64,000 nt of DNA, from positions 248,001-312,000 of the forward strand of contig NZ_RAQQ01000001.1 of assembly GCF_003610785.1 (NCBI RefSeq). The letters run 5' to 3'. Shown here piece after piece: positions 27,415-36,618 of this stretch; within the stretch, counting starts at the first letter, position 1; every line of letters begins with the position of its first letter. The position numbers and the translations under genes are program-made. Below the pieces are notes generated by a model. The model saw nothing but the letters and a program-made list of their open reading frames with translations, was not told the origin of the DNA and ran no database searches. The stretch is from Micromonospora globbae. Lineage in GTDB: Bacteria; Actinomycetota; Actinomycetes; Mycobacteriales; Micromonosporaceae.

Positions 27415-28728
27415 ATGGCGATGCCGCCTGCCAACCGCACACCCCACCTGTTGAGCCGCGGCAGCTGGCCCGAGGTCCGCCGGATCGGCGACATCCTCCG
27501 TACGGAGACCGTCGGCGGGATGCTCCTGCTGGCCGCCGCCGTACTCGCCCTCGTCTGGGCGAATTCGCCCTGGTCCGGGGCGTACGAGCGGCTCGGTGAC
27601 CTCCGGGTCGGCCCGGCCGGCCTGCACCTGGACCTCTCGCTGGCGCAGTGGGCGGCCGACGGCCTGCTGGCCGTCTTCTTCTTCGTGGCCGGGCTCGAGT
27701 TGAAGCGCGAGTTCGTGGCCGGTGACCTGCGGGAGCCCCGGCGGGCGATGCTGCCGGTGGCCGCCGCGCTCGGCGGCATGACGCTGCCGGCCGTGATCTA
27801 CACGGCGTTCAACGCCACTGCCGGCGGAGACGCGCTGGCGGGCTGGGCGATCCCGACCGCCACCGACATCGCGTTCGCCCTCGCGGTGCTCGGGGTGATC
27901 AACACGCACCTGCCCGCCGCGATGCGGACGTTCCTGCTGACGCTCGCCGTCGTCGACGACCTCCTGGCGATCGTGATCATCGCGGTGTTCTACACCAGCT
28001 CGCTGCACTTCGGGCCGCTGCTGCTGGCGCTGCTGCCGTTGGCGCTGTTCGGCCTGCTGGTGCAGCGGCGGGTGCGCTCGTGGTGGCTCCTGCTGCCGCT
28101 GGCCGCCGTGACGTGGGCCCTCGTGCACGCCTCCGGCGTGCACGCCACGGTGGCCGGGGTGGCGCTCGCCTTCACCGTGCCCGTGCTGCGCCGCAAGCCG
28201 GGGCCGGGTCCCGGGCTCGCCGAGCACTTCGAGCACCGGTTCCGGCCCCTGTCGGCGGGGGTCGCGGTGCCGGTCTTCGCGTTCTTCGCCGCCGGGGTCT
28301 CGCTCGCCGGCGCGGGCGGCCTCGGCGCGGCCCTCACCGACTCGGTCGCCCTCGGGGTGGTCGTCGGGCTCGTCGTCGGCAAGGCCGTCGGCGTCTTCGG
28401 CGCCACCTGGCTGGTGCAGCGGTTCAGCCGGGCCCGCCTCGCCGAGGGCATCGACTGGTGGGACGTGTTCGGCCTCGCGCTGCTGGCGGGCATCGGCTTC
28501 ACGGTGTCGCTGCTGATCGGCGAACTGGCCTTCGGCGCCGGCAGCGAGCGCGACGACCACACCAAGCTCGGCGTCCTCGTCGGCTCGCTGCTCTCGGCCC
28601 TGCTCGCCACCGTCGTCCTGCGCGCCCGCAACCGCCACTACCGCCGCCTGCGCGAGATCGAGGAGCGCGACAGCGACGCCGACGGCGTGCCGGACGTCTT
28701 CCAGGGCGAGCAGGCGGACCGCGCCTAG
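27415..28728 (+). CDS. nhaA: Na+/H+ antiporter NhaA
   Basis: 437 residues with about twelve membrane segments. NhaA hallmarks are present: [20 protein letters not shown], the discontinuous-helix region [13 protein letters not shown], and the ion-binding Asp pair in [17 protein letters not shown], plus [15 protein letters not shown] near the end. It exchanges cytoplasmic Na+ for external H+ for pH and salt homeostasis. ATG 27415 follows GGAGG with eight-base spacing. The last 30 residues are charged and end with DADGVPD, a calcium-loop-like string of unclear meaning. Confidence 0.95.
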   Translation: MAMPPANRTPHLLSRGSWPEVRRIGDILRTETVGGMLLLAAAVLALVWANSPWSGAYERLGDLRVGPAGLHLDLSLAQWAADGLLAVFFFVAGLELKREFVAGDLREPRRAMLPVAAALGGMTLPAVIYTAFNATAGGDALAGWAIPTATDIAFALAVLGVINTHLPAAMRTFLLTLAVVDDLLAIVIIAVFYTSSLHFGPLLLALLPLALFGLLVQRRVRSWWLLLPLAAVTWALVHASGVHATVAGVALAFTVPVLRRKPGPGPGLAEHFEHRFRPLSAGVAVPVFAFFAAGVSLAGAGGLGAALTDSVALGVVVGLVVGKAVGVFGATWLVQRFSRARLAEGIDWWDVFGLALLAGIGFTVSLLIGELAFGAGSERDDHTKLGVLVGSLLSALLATVVLRARNRHYRRLREIEERDSDADGVPDVFQGEQADRA

Positions 28729-28874
28729 CGGCGGTCAGCCACGTGCCCGCCGGCCGGTGCCCGCCGGGGAACGCCCGGCCGGCACCGTGGTGTGATCGCA
28801 CCGGTCCGGGTTACGACCGCGTGCCCGGCCCCCGCGCCAGCCTGCGACACCTCCGGCGCGCCCGCGCCCCGGGG

Positions 28875-29990
28875 TCAGGTCGTCAGCAGCACGCCGGCGT
28901 ACGACACATCGGCGACGACACCCCACGCGCTGAGCCCGAGGAGGGCCGCCCGGCCTCCGGTGCGGGCCAGCGTGGGCAGGTGCACGGCGCTGCCGAGCCC
29001 GAACAGCGCCGCGGCGAGCAGGATCTCCTGCGCGTGCGCGGCACCGTCGAGCACGGTCCCGGGCAGCCAGCCGGTGCTGCGCAGCCCGATCATGGCGAGG
29101 AACCCGAGGACGAACAGCGGCACCGGGGACGGCTTCCGCCCGGCGACGCCCCGCGTCCCGGCGCGCCGCCCGAGGCCGAGCGCCACGACGGCGACCAGCG
29201 GGGCGAGCAGCGCCACCCGCATGAGCTTCACGAGGACGGCGTCGCCGAGAGCGGCCGGGCCGGCGGTCTGCGCGGCCGCGACGACCTGCCCGACGTCGTG
29301 CACGCTCGCCCCGACCCAGCGTCCGAACTGCGCGTCGTCGAGCCCCAACGGCTGGTGCAGCAGGGGGAGCACGGCGATGGCGAGGGTGCCGCAGAGCGTG
29401 ACGAGGGCGACGGACGAGGCGGCGTCCTCCTCGTCGCTGCCGGTCGCCGCGCTGACCGCCCCGATCGCCGAGGCGCCGCAGATGGCGTAGCCGGCCGCGA
29501 TGAGGAGGGGCTGGTCGCCGGGCAGGCCGATGCGGCGGCCCAGCCACCACGTGCCGGCGAACGTCGCGGCGACCACCGCGACCACCATGAGCGCCGACGG
29601 CCAGCCGAGATCGCGTACGTCCTGCACGCTGAGCTTCAGCCCCAGCAGCACGACGCCCAGCCGCATCAGTCGCCGGCCGGCGAGGCTGAGCCCGGGCCGG
29701 GCCGCGCCGCGTACCCGGTCCCGGAGGCCCGGAAGGTGGGCGGCCGCGATCCCGAGCACGATGGCGGCGGTCAGCGCCGGCACGGCGGGCAGCGCCCGGT
29801 GCACCGCGAAGGCGACGGCCGTCCCGGCGGCCGCCGCCACGAGCCCTGGCAGCAGGCGCCGACCGGCGTCCGCGGACCGTCGTACGCGGCCACTCCGGCC
29901 GCCGTGCGCGGTGCCGCCGCCGTGGGCCGCGCCGTCCCCGTGGGCCGCCGCCGGGGCGGGGTCGAGCGCGCTCGTCCTGGTCAGCGCCAT
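28875..29990 (-). CDS. YeiH-family (UPF0324) putative sulfate/anion exporter
   Basis: 371 residues, about ten membrane segments. Family motifs include RLGVVLLGLKLSVQDV, AAGYAICGASAIGAVSAATG, VGASVHDVGQVVAAA and the end segment LFGLGSAVHLPTLARTGGRA. YeiH-type proteins are annotated as putative sulfate exporters; evidence is limited. The first 45 residues are His/Gly/Ala-rich and basic. ATG 29990 lies 20 bases after the cysteine-dioxygenase-like gene, in the same direction, so the two form an operon. Export of sulfite or sulfate made from cysteine oxidation would explain the pairing. Confidence 0.85.
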   Translation of the reverse strand: MALTRTSALDPAPAAAHGDGAAHGGGTAHGGRSGRVRRSADAGRRLLPGLVAAAAGTAVAFAVHRALPAVPALTAAIVLGIAAAHLPGLRDRVRGAARPGLSLAGRRLMRLGVVLLGLKLSVQDVRDLGWPSALMVVAVVAATFAGTWWLGRRIGLPGDQPLLIAAGYAICGASAIGAVSAATGSDEEDAASSVALVTLCGTLAIAVLPLLHQPLGLDDAQFGRWVGASVHDVGQVVAAAQTAGPAALGDAVLVKLMRVALLAPLVAVVALGLGRRAGTRGVAGRKPSPVPLFVLGFLAMIGLRSTGWLPGTVLDGAAHAQEILLAAALFGLGSAVHLPTLARTGGRAALLGLSAWGVVADVSYAGVLLTT

Positions 29991-30010
29991 GCCCGGCGTC
30001 CCCGCCGCGG

Positions 30011-30577
30011 TCACCGCTCCTCGGTCCGGTGGTCGTACACCCGGCGGACGCTCGACCCGAGGCGCGAGATGTCGGCACCGTAGATGTGCAGGGACACGGC
30101 GGTGCCGTCGCCGCCGTTCCACACCCGGTGGATGTCACCGGGCGGGGCGAAGCCGCACACCTCGCCCTGCCGGTTCACGACGTCCTGCGTCGCGACGAGC
30201 CGGGCGGCGACCCCGTCCGACACCAGCCGGTAGCGGCGCTCGTGCTCCTCGCCCTGGTGCACCCCCGTGACGCACCAGGCGACGTGGTCGTGGATGGCCG
30301 TGCGCTGGCCGGGGAGCCAGACGAGGGCCACGATCGAGAACCCGCCGTCGGGCTCGGCGTGCAGGATGTGCTGGCGGTAGTGGTCCGGGTCACCCTCGCA
30401 CTGCCGCGCGGTGAGCAGGTCGGGCGCGCCGAGGTGCGGGGCGAGCCGCTCCCCCACCAGGTACGCCGTGAGGTCCGGCGGCAGACCACGGTCCACCACG
30501 TCGCGTACCTCCTCGACGAGGCGGGCGAGGCGGGCGGTGACCGTGGTGACGACGGGAGCGGCGGCCGGTGTGCTCAT
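30011..30577 (-). CDS. Cysteine dioxygenase family protein (cupin)
   Basis: 188 residues with a cupin barrel. Iron ligands are the two His in AIHDHVAWC and the third in GDIHRVWN, the spacing of cysteine/thiol dioxygenases. Bacterial members oxidise cysteine or related thiols (3-mercaptopropionate) to sulfinates using O2. The usual Arg near residue 60 cannot be assigned surely, so the thiol is open. It is first of a two-gene operon with the YeiH-type exporter and lies just downstream of a LysR regulator, with TGATCC/GGATCA elements in the gap. ATG 30577 is the only sensible start. Confidence 0.85.
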   Translation of the reverse strand: MSTPAAAPVVTTVTARLARLVEEVRDVVDRGLPPDLTAYLVGERLAPHLGAPDLLTARQCEGDPDHYRQHILHAEPDGGFSIVALVWLPGQRTAIHDHVAWCVTGVHQGEEHERRYRLVSDGVAARLVATQDVVNRQGEVCGFAPPGDIHRVWNGGDGTAVSLHIYGADISRLGSSVRRVYDHRTEER

Positions 30578-30597
30578 GACGACCAGCCTCGCCGCTC

Positions 30598-30655
30598 TGA
30601 TCCATCACGTCCAACAACAGTTTCTTACATGATCCCAAGAGCTGCTTATGGATCA
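30598..30655. promoter_or_regulatory. TGATCC/GGATCA elements upstream of the thiol dioxygenase operon
   Basis: TGATCC at 30630-30635 faces GGATCA at 30650-30655 (inverted repeat with a 14-base gap), and another TGATCC lies at 30598-30603. The region is AT-richer than its surroundings and sits between the LysR gene and the operon, fitting multiple half-sites for a LysR tetramer. Confidence 0.45.
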
Positions 30656-30669
30656 CGCGGCGAGGCCGC

Positions 30670-31578
30670 TCAGCGGGCGTCGGCCCGCCGCCCGGCCACC
30701 GACGCCAGGGCCTCCAGCACCCGGGCCGTCGCGGGGATGCGCAGGTGCTCCCGCAGGACGTACGCCGACACCTGCCGCCGTGAGGCGGGCGCCAGCGGGC
30801 GGCCCCGGACCTTGTCCCGGCGCAGGAAGGACAGGGTGAGCCCGGGCATCATGGCGACGCCGAGGCCCTGCGCGACGAGCGCCTGCACCGCGAGGTTGTC
30901 GTCGGTGGTGAACACGATGTCGGGCGTGAACCCGAGTTGGGCGCACTCGTGCAGGAAGTTGGTGCGGCAGCGCAGGCAGCCGGCGATCCACCGCTCCTCG
31001 GCGAGGTCGGCGAGCTGGACGGCGCGGCGGCGGGTCATCGGGTGCCCGACGGGCAGCAGGACGGTGAGCTGGTCCTCCAGCAGGGGGATCTCCACCAGCT
31101 CCTCCGGCACCTCCTCGCGCAGGCCGGGGTAGGTGAAGGCGAGCGTCACGTCGCTCTCGCCCTGCACGACGCGGCGCAGCGAGTCGGGGGGCTCGTCCTC
31201 GAGCAGTTCGACCCGGATGCCGGGGTGCTCGACGGCGAGCAGGGCCATGGCCTCGGGCACCAGGGTGGCGTTCGCGCTGGGGAACGCGCACACCCGCACC
31301 CGGCCGGTGCGCAGCCGTGCGATGGCGGCCATCTGCTCGCGGGCCACGGACATGCTGCCGAGGATGGTCTCGGTGTGGCGGGCGAGGGTCTCCCCCGCCT
31401 CGGTGAGCCGCAGCCGCCGGCCCACCCGCGTGAACAACGGCGTGCCGACCTCGCGCTCCAGCGCCTTCATCTGCTGGGTGATCGCCGGCTGGGTGTAGCC
31501 CAGGGCCTGCGCCGCCGCCGAGTACGACCGGGTCCGGACGACCTCGTGAAACGTCCGGATATGGCGCGAATCGAACAC
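30670..31578 (-). CDS. LysR-family transcriptional regulator
   Basis: 302 residues. The N-terminal winged helix reads HIRTFHEVVRTRSYSAAAQA and YTQPAITQQMKALEREVGTP, followed by the effector domain from about residue 90 (RVRVCAFPSANATLVPEAMA to the end). The effector domain has a Cys pair (AGCLRCRTNF), unusual for the family, which could sense thiols or oxidants. GTG 31578 places the HTH at the normal position. It lies upstream of the thiol dioxygenase and exporter genes in the same direction and probably controls them in response to a sulfur compound; the link is inferred from position. Confidence 0.9.
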   Translation of the reverse strand: MFDSRHIRTFHEVVRTRSYSAAAQALGYTQPAITQQMKALEREVGTPLFTRVGRRLRLTEAGETLARHTETILGSMSVAREQMAAIARLRTGRVRVCAFPSANATLVPEAMALLAVEHPGIRVELLEDEPPDSLRRVVQGESDVTLAFTYPGLREEVPEELVEIPLLEDQLTVLLPVGHPMTRRRAVQLADLAEERWIAGCLRCRTNFLHECAQLGFTPDIVFTTDDNLAVQALVAQGLGVAMMPGLTLSFLRRDKVRGRPLAPASRRQVSAYVLREHLRIPATARVLEALASVAGRRADAR

Positions 31579-31650
31579 CGTCGGATCATAGGTCGCCGGC
31601 CCGCCGACAGCCCACGGTCGGTGACCAGGCTCCCACCGCGACGGGACCGG

Positions 31651-31737
31651 CGGCCCGGCTGCACGGACTGCGCCACGGCGGCCCGGCTCGACGGACCGCG
31701 GCCCGGCTCGACGGACCGGCGGCCCGGATGGCTCAGG
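31651..31737. repeat. Imperfect tandem repeat, unit about 21-25 bp
   Basis: Four successive copies of a unit beginning CGGCCCGG (CGGCCCGGCTCGACGGACCG in the best two) occupy the gap between the LysR and TetR genes. Copies vary in length and the last is degenerate and reaches the 3' end of the TetR gene. Confidence 0.6.
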
Positions 31738-32404
31738 CCGGGTCCGGCGCGAGGAGGCCGCGCAGCAGGCCGCCCAGAGCACGGTCGAAGAGGTCGGTGG
31801 CCGGCGGTGCGGCGGGCGGCTGGGTGAGCGCCGCCACCAGGTGCGGGTAGGGCGTGAGGTCGAGGCCGGCGAAGGGGGACGCCCCGCCGGCCGTCCGCTG
31901 GCGGGCGAACAGGACGGCGATCCCGTTCATCATGGCGATGGCCTCGAACTTGGCGGTCGGTGGCGCCGGCAGCGGTGCCATGACCCCGAGGCAGGCGTCG
32001 AAGAACGCGAGCGTCTCGGGGCCGATGGCGGACGCCCGCTGGATCAGTTCGGACAGCCACGGGTGGCGCTCGTGCAGCGCCCGTTGCGCGCGGGCCATCC
32101 GCAGCAGCGTGTCGAGCCAGTGGCCGTCCGGCTCCGGGTACGGGCGCAGTTCGGCCGCGACCCGGTCGGCCATCAGGTCGAGCAGGTCGTCACGGGACGA
32201 GAGGTAGCGGTAGAGGGAGGCGGCTCCGGTCTCCAGCCGCGCGGCGACCGCTCGCATCGACACCGCGGCCAGCCCGTCGGCGTCCGCGATGGCGATCGCC
32301 GCCGCCACGATGTCGTCCCGGCTGTGGGCCGGCGCCGGCCCTCGGCTTCCGCGTACGGGTCGTTGCCAGACCGATTCCCGGCGGCCGGGTGGTGCGTCGC
32401 TCAC
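31733..32404 (-). CDS. TetR-family transcriptional regulator
   Basis: 223 residues. The HTH region is SRDDIVAAAIAIADADGLAA and MRAVAARLETGAASLYRYLS, the standard TetR pattern; the C-terminal ligand domain (from about 100) has a TetR_C-type composition with HPWLSELIQRASAIGPETLA. GTG 32404 is chosen because an earlier ATG (32449) would lie inside the 25-bp palindrome. The gene is divergent from an alpha/beta hydrolase and the palindrome sits between them, so it probably represses both. The ligand is unknown, possibly the hydrolase substrate. Confidence 0.9.
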   Translation of the reverse strand: MSDAPPGRRESVWQRPVRGSRGPAPAHSRDDIVAAAIAIADADGLAAVSMRAVAARLETGAASLYRYLSSRDDLLDLMADRVAAELRPYPEPDGHWLDTLLRMARAQRALHERHPWLSELIQRASAIGPETLAFFDACLGVMAPLPAPPTAKFEAIAMMNGIAVLFARQRTAGGASPFAGLDLTPYPHLVAALTQPPAAPPATDLFDRALGGLLRGLLAPDPA

Positions 32405-32415
32405 CGATTCACTGT

Positions 32416-32440
32416 AAACTGCAAACGTCGTTCGCAGTTT
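32416..32440. promoter_or_regulatory. 25-bp palindromic operator between the TetR and hydrolase genes
   Basis: Arms AAACTGC (32416-32422) and GCAGTTT (32434-32440) flank AACG and CGTT around a central T at 32428. Only one symmetric pair (32423/32433) mismatches. Size, symmetry and location between divergent genes fit a TetR operator. Confidence 0.75.
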
Positions 32441-32466
32441 TGGGCGCACGGGAAGGTGGAGCAGCC

Positions 32467-33279
32467 ATGGAACGAGTCACCGCCCCGGACGGCGCGAAGA
32501 TCGTGCTCCACTCCACCGGCACCGGCCCCGGAGTGGTCGTCGTGCACGGCGGCGGGATCACCATCGAGCCGTACCGGAGGTTGGCGAACGCCCTCGCCGA
32601 CCGGTTCACCGTGCACATGTACAACCGGCGCGGCCGGGCGGACGCACCCGCCCGCCGCGCGCCGTACACCATCGAGGACGAGATCGCCGACCTCGCCGCC
32701 GTGCTCGCGCACACCGGGGCACGCGCCGTCGTCGGGCACAGCTCGGGCGGGCTGATCGCGCTGCGCGCCGCGCTCACGCTGCCGATCGCGCGCCTCGTGC
32801 TCTACGACGCGGCCATCTCCGTCGACGGCGCCCGGTGGTACGACGTCGTCACCCCGGCCCGGGCCGCCCTGCGCGCCGGTCACACCGCCCGGGCCCTCGC
32901 GATCGTCGGCGCCGCGCTCAACCCGCAACTGCCCACGTCACGGCTGCCCCTCGTCGTGCAGACCGCCATCTGCCGGCTGTTCCTGCGCACCCCCATCGGA
33001 CGGGAGATGGGCGACCTGCTCGACATCACGCTCGACGAGACCGCCCAGGTCATCGCGCACCACGGCCCACCCGAGCAGTACGCGGGCGTCACCGCCGACG
33101 TGCTCTTCGCCTACGGGCAGGCGGGCCCGCCGTACTACCCGACGATCGCGGCGGCCCTGGCACCCGCCGTGCCGCGGATGCGGGTACTGCCCGTGCCCCG
33201 CTGCGGCCACGACGGCATCAACCGGGCGCCCGCCCAGCTGGTCGGACCCGTCGCGGACTTCCTCGCCCCGGCGCCGTGA
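32467..33279 (+). CDS. Alpha/beta-fold hydrolase
   Basis: 270 residues. The oxyanion region is VVVVHGGGITIEPY, the nucleophile elbow is VVGHSSGGLIAL (GxSxG), the acid is probably Asp in DVLFAYG or nearby, and the catalytic His is in RCGHDGIN. These are the residues of esterases, lipases and lactonases of this fold; the substrate is not evident. ATG 32467 follows GGAAGG. It is divergent from the TetR gene and almost certainly under its control through the shared palindrome. Function may be in degrading or modifying the TetR ligand. Confidence 0.88.
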   Translation: MERVTAPDGAKIVLHSTGTGPGVVVVHGGGITIEPYRRLANALADRFTVHMYNRRGRADAPARRAPYTIEDEIADLAAVLAHTGARAVVGHSSGGLIALRAALTLPIARLVLYDAAISVDGARWYDVVTPARAALRAGHTARALAIVGAALNPQLPTSRLPLVVQTAICRLFLRTPIGREMGDLLDITLDETAQVIAHHGPPEQYAGVTADVLFAYGQAGPPYYPTIAAALAPAVPRMRVLPVPRCGHDGINRAPAQLVGPVADFLAPAP

Positions 33280-33289
33280 CGGTCCGCCC

Positions 33290-33325
33290 GCACCGGAGGG
33301 AGCGCACGGGGGCTCCCTCCGGTGC
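33290..33325. terminator. Bidirectional terminator between hydrolase and M36 protease genes
   Basis: A perfect 14-base stem: GCACCGGAGGGAGC (33290-33303) with GCTCCCTCCGGTGC (33312-33325). It lies between two convergent genes. Confidence 0.8.
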
Positions 33326-33334
33326 GTGGTCGGA

Positions 33335-36160
33335 TCAGTCGGTGAAGCGGAAGTAGGTCCGGTACTGGAAGCCGGTGTCGAGGGTCAGTACGAACTCGCG
33401 GCAGGTGCCGGCCCAGGCGGGGTCGGTCTTCCACGGGTAGTTGTACTGGCCGTTGGCGTTGACCGACATCCGGGAACCACCCGGATTCACCGCCGCCACC
33501 GGCGTGGGCCGCGGCGTGATCGACCCGTCCGGGTTCACCGTCCGCAGCGTGTCGCAGTCCACCAGCCGCGAGTACGGCGAACCCGCCGCCAGGATGTCCA
33601 GACCCCGGTTCGTGGCGAGCTTGAACTTCATCGGCACGGCGTCACCGGCCGCGACGGTGTTCAGCTCCGGCTGGGCGGCCTGGTCGAGGAAGTCGCCCCG
33701 GCACGACGGGTGCGTGTCGAACGCCTCGCTGTTGTCGTCCCGGCCCGTGGTGCCCTGCACCGCGCTGTAACCCAGACCCCGCCGAGCGAACGACGCCCAC
33801 AACGTGCAGGCGTTCTCCCCACCCGTGAGCGCCGCGTCAGCCGCGATGATCGCATCCCGCCCGGTCACGAAGCCCGGACCACAACCCTGCATCTTCAACC
33901 CGTCGATCACGAGCTGGATGGCCAGATTGTTGCCACCGGTGTTCCACGGGTCGTAGACGTTGGGGTTGAACCCGTGCCGGTCGATCAGGTTCCAGGTCAT
34001 GTCCCACAGCACGGAGGCCCAGCCGTGACCCACCCCGTGCGGGGTCGCCAGGGAGGTGCCGTTCAGCCAGCCGCCGGTCCTGATGCTGTCGTACGTGAAC
34101 GGCTGGATGTCCATGTTGCGCGAGTACGGCCGCGGGCGGATGCCGGCACCGTGCCGGTCGTCCTGGTAGAGGACGTACGGACCCATGCCGCGTTGCCCGT
34201 CCGCCGAGTCGAATCTCGGGTCGAGCAGCATGGTGACCGCGAGGAAGTCGCTCCAGCCCTCACCCATCTGCTCCTGCCCCGTGAGGCAGTTGACCGTCGG
34301 GCCACCGGTCAGCCGGTTGGAGATGCCGTGCGTGTACTCGTGGATGATCACACCGGCGTCGAGGTCACCGTCCCGGATGCCCGGGTGGTCCGGGTGCTTG
34401 CGCACCGACCCGGTCACGTCACCGGCGGCGATGGCGGCCTTGATGCTGTTGCCGTCGGCCTGGGTCACGGCGACCGCCGGGATGGTGACCGGCGGGGTCG
34501 TCATGGCACCGGTGAGCACCGGCGCGCTCCCGCTGGCGTTGTGGGCGACCACCAGCGCCTTCGCGCCGAGGGACTGCGCGACCTGTGCGCGCTGGAGGTA
34601 GCTGCAGGCGGCGGTGCCGCCGTCGACCACGCTGATCCACTCGCCCGTCGGCACCGTGGCGGGGTACGTCCCCGTGGTGCAGCCGGTGCCGCCGTACACC
34701 AGCCGGCGCCCGGGCAGTCCCGCGGTGCTGGGGGCCGGGGAGAACCGCGACCAGGACGCGTCGAAGGCGCCGACGCCGTCCACGACGACCTGGTTCTGGC
34801 TGCCGAACTGGTTGCCCGGCCAGAGGTACATCTGCATGCGCGGGGCGCCCACGCCGTCGACGGCCGGGGTGGAGAAGTTCGCGTTGTTGGTGCCTCCGCC
34901 GTCGGCCGCCTCGGCGCGCACGTAGTCGCCGCCCGCCCCGCCGCGGCCGTAGTTGTTCGCCTGGAAGTTCCCCGACGCCTCGTCGAACCCGTACTGGTAG
35001 GTGACGTCGTGGATGATGTTGTTCCAGTAGAAGAGGTTGGCGGTGGCGGCGTCCCGGTAGCTCTGTGCGTGCTCGTCCAGGTCCAGAGGGAAGTCGAAGC
35101 TCAGGTTCGCCCCGCCGTCCGGGCTGCTGCCCGCGTCGGGCGCGTTGTTGTTGTCCTGGTCCTGGTAGGCGTGGACGTTGTTGCCCTGGGTGATCGTGTG
35201 CTCGGCGCCGGCGGCGCCGTCGGTGTCGTGCCAGCCGTACGGCGACGCCGTCCCGTCGGCCGGGTTGGTCACGACGGTGCGCGGCCCGTCGTTCGGGCTC
35301 TCGGTCGGTCCGGCGAACACGTGGTAGCTGGACCCGTCCTGGACCGGGTTGCGCGAGCCGAAGGCCGCGGTGTTGAGCGTCCTCGACCGGTTGGGTGCCA
35401 TCCGGTCCAGGTTGTCCGCGACCTCCTTGACGTCCTCGTGGGTCGTCCAGTCGTCGGCGCCGAGCAGCTTGCCGGTCTCGGCGTCCACCGTGGCGTTCCA
35501 CAGGTGCGCGTCGGTGGCGTCGTCGATCACCAACTGCCAGGCCAGCCGCAGTCCCTCGCCCGTCGGCTGCCACCCCAACCGGGCCGGGATCGGCTGATCC
35601 GAGATCCCACCGCCGGACACCACGGTCCGCTGCGCCGCCCCGCTCGCACGGCTCATCACCCGCGGGCTCGCCGGCTCCGGGAGATCCAACGCCTCGGCGG
35701 CCGCCTCGACGGCCTCCACCGCGTCCAGCGACGCCGCGCCGGCCGCGCGGCCGGCCACGCCCGGCACCAACGTGTCACCCACGAAGACGACGCTGCCGTC
35801 GCGGGCCACGTTCACCGTCGCGGTCGCCCCGAAGACCTCCAACTCCTTGTACCGCTGCACCAGGTTGACGTGTGTCACCCCGCTGTGCCGACTCGTGTAG
35901 CTCGACGCGACCGACAGGTCCGTCAGGTCCGCGGACCGCACGCCGTACCGCTCCGGGTGCGCTCGCAGGTACCGCATGGCGATCTCGTTCGGTGAGCCCT
36001 CGTTCGGGCCGGTGAGGAACGCCGACGTACCCGGCCCGGCCGGGTCGGGCTCGGCCCAGGCGGGGTTACCGGTGGCGGTCGTCACCGACGCCACCAGGAC
36101 CGTGGACAAGGCGAGCGCCGTTCGACGCCGTCCACGGCGAGGACGGGGAGATAGGGGCAC
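33335..36160 (-). CDS. Secreted M36 (fungalysin) metalloprotease with PA and PxKF domains
   Basis: 941 residues. Signal peptide 1-35; an FTP-type propeptide (YGVRSADLTDLSVASSYTS region) to about 230; a catalytic domain with HEYTHGISNRLTGG (HExxH) and the third zinc ligand in QMGEGWSDF, interrupted before the zinc helix by a PA domain (about 490-610). The C-terminal 130 residues form a PxKF-type domain (VPMKFKLATNRGLDILAAGS) found on many secreted actinobacterial proteins. It degrades extracellular proteins. I start at GTG 36160 because AAGGGAG precedes it; GTG 36175 is five codons longer without a site. Confidence 0.9.
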   Translation of the reverse strand: MPLSPRPRRGRRRTALALSTVLVASVTTATGNPAWAEPDPAGPGTSAFLTGPNEGSPNEIAMRYLRAHPERYGVRSADLTDLSVASSYTSRHSGVTHVNLVQRYKELEVFGATATVNVARDGSVVFVGDTLVPGVAGRAAGAASLDAVEAVEAAAEALDLPEPASPRVMSRASGAAQRTVVSGGGISDQPIPARLGWQPTGEGLRLAWQLVIDDATDAHLWNATVDAETGKLLGADDWTTHEDVKEVADNLDRMAPNRSRTLNTAAFGSRNPVQDGSSYHVFAGPTESPNDGPRTVVTNPADGTASPYGWHDTDGAAGAEHTITQGNNVHAYQDQDNNNAPDAGSSPDGGANLSFDFPLDLDEHAQSYRDAATANLFYWNNIIHDVTYQYGFDEASGNFQANNYGRGGAGGDYVRAEAADGGGTNNANFSTPAVDGVGAPRMQMYLWPGNQFGSQNQVVVDGVGAFDASWSRFSPAPSTAGLPGRRLVYGGTGCTTGTYPATVPTGEWISVVDGGTAACSYLQRAQVAQSLGAKALVVAHNASGSAPVLTGAMTTPPVTIPAVAVTQADGNSIKAAIAAGDVTGSVRKHPDHPGIRDGDLDAGVIIHEYTHGISNRLTGGPTVNCLTGQEQMGEGWSDFLAVTMLLDPRFDSADGQRGMGPYVLYQDDRHGAGIRPRPYSRNMDIQPFTYDSIRTGGWLNGTSLATPHGVGHGWASVLWDMTWNLIDRHGFNPNVYDPWNTGGNNLAIQLVIDGLKMQGCGPGFVTGRDAIIAADAALTGGENACTLWASFARRGLGYSAVQGTTGRDDNSEAFDTHPSCRGDFLDQAAQPELNTVAAGDAVPMKFKLATNRGLDILAAGSPYSRLVDCDTLRTVNPDGSITPRPTPVAAVNPGGSRMSVNANGQYNYPWKTDPAWAGTCREFVLTLDTGFQYRTYFRFTD

Positions 36161-36618
36161 CGCTGCTCCCTTCACAGGATGGACAGGACCGCGCAGGGCG
36201 GCGCCTCACGACCGCCACCGCGACCCGCTCCCCCGTCCGCGCCACCCATGCGGTCACGTTCGGCGATCGGGCCGGTACGACGTGAAGCGCCTCGGACGCT
36301 ACGGCGCAGCCGGCCACCGTTCATCCGACGGGTGGCGAAACATTTCGATGTCTGGTCCTACGCGTGTCGGGGGGCTGGCGCTCCGACGCCCGCGGCCTGA
36401 CCAGCCCGCTCGCGGGCAGGGTGCCCTGCCGCGGCGCCGCGGTCCGCGCGGTGGTCGTGCGGCCGGCGGGGCGCGGCTGCCGGCATGACCGACGAGACAT
36501 CGGCCGCCTCGCGGTCGGGTGTCCGCCCACGACGGTCGCGGTCCCCTCGCCTCGCCGTACGGCCGTGCGCGGGGCACGTTCCCTCACTCCCGCCGCACGG
36601 GAGGGGCGGCGCCGGGCG
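36161..36618. other. Noncoding region between the M36 protease and NADH-dehydrogenase-like genes
   Basis: About 460 bases. Part must hold the M36 promoter. I find no coding pattern, strong hairpin or long palindrome; only short symmetric pieces such as CGAAACATTTCG near 36334. Confidence 0.45.

Noticed and set aside
28735-28790. GC-rich hairpin after nhaA as terminator
   Set aside because: Several overlapping foldings of GCCGGCCG/CGGCCGGC are possible and none is clearly best.
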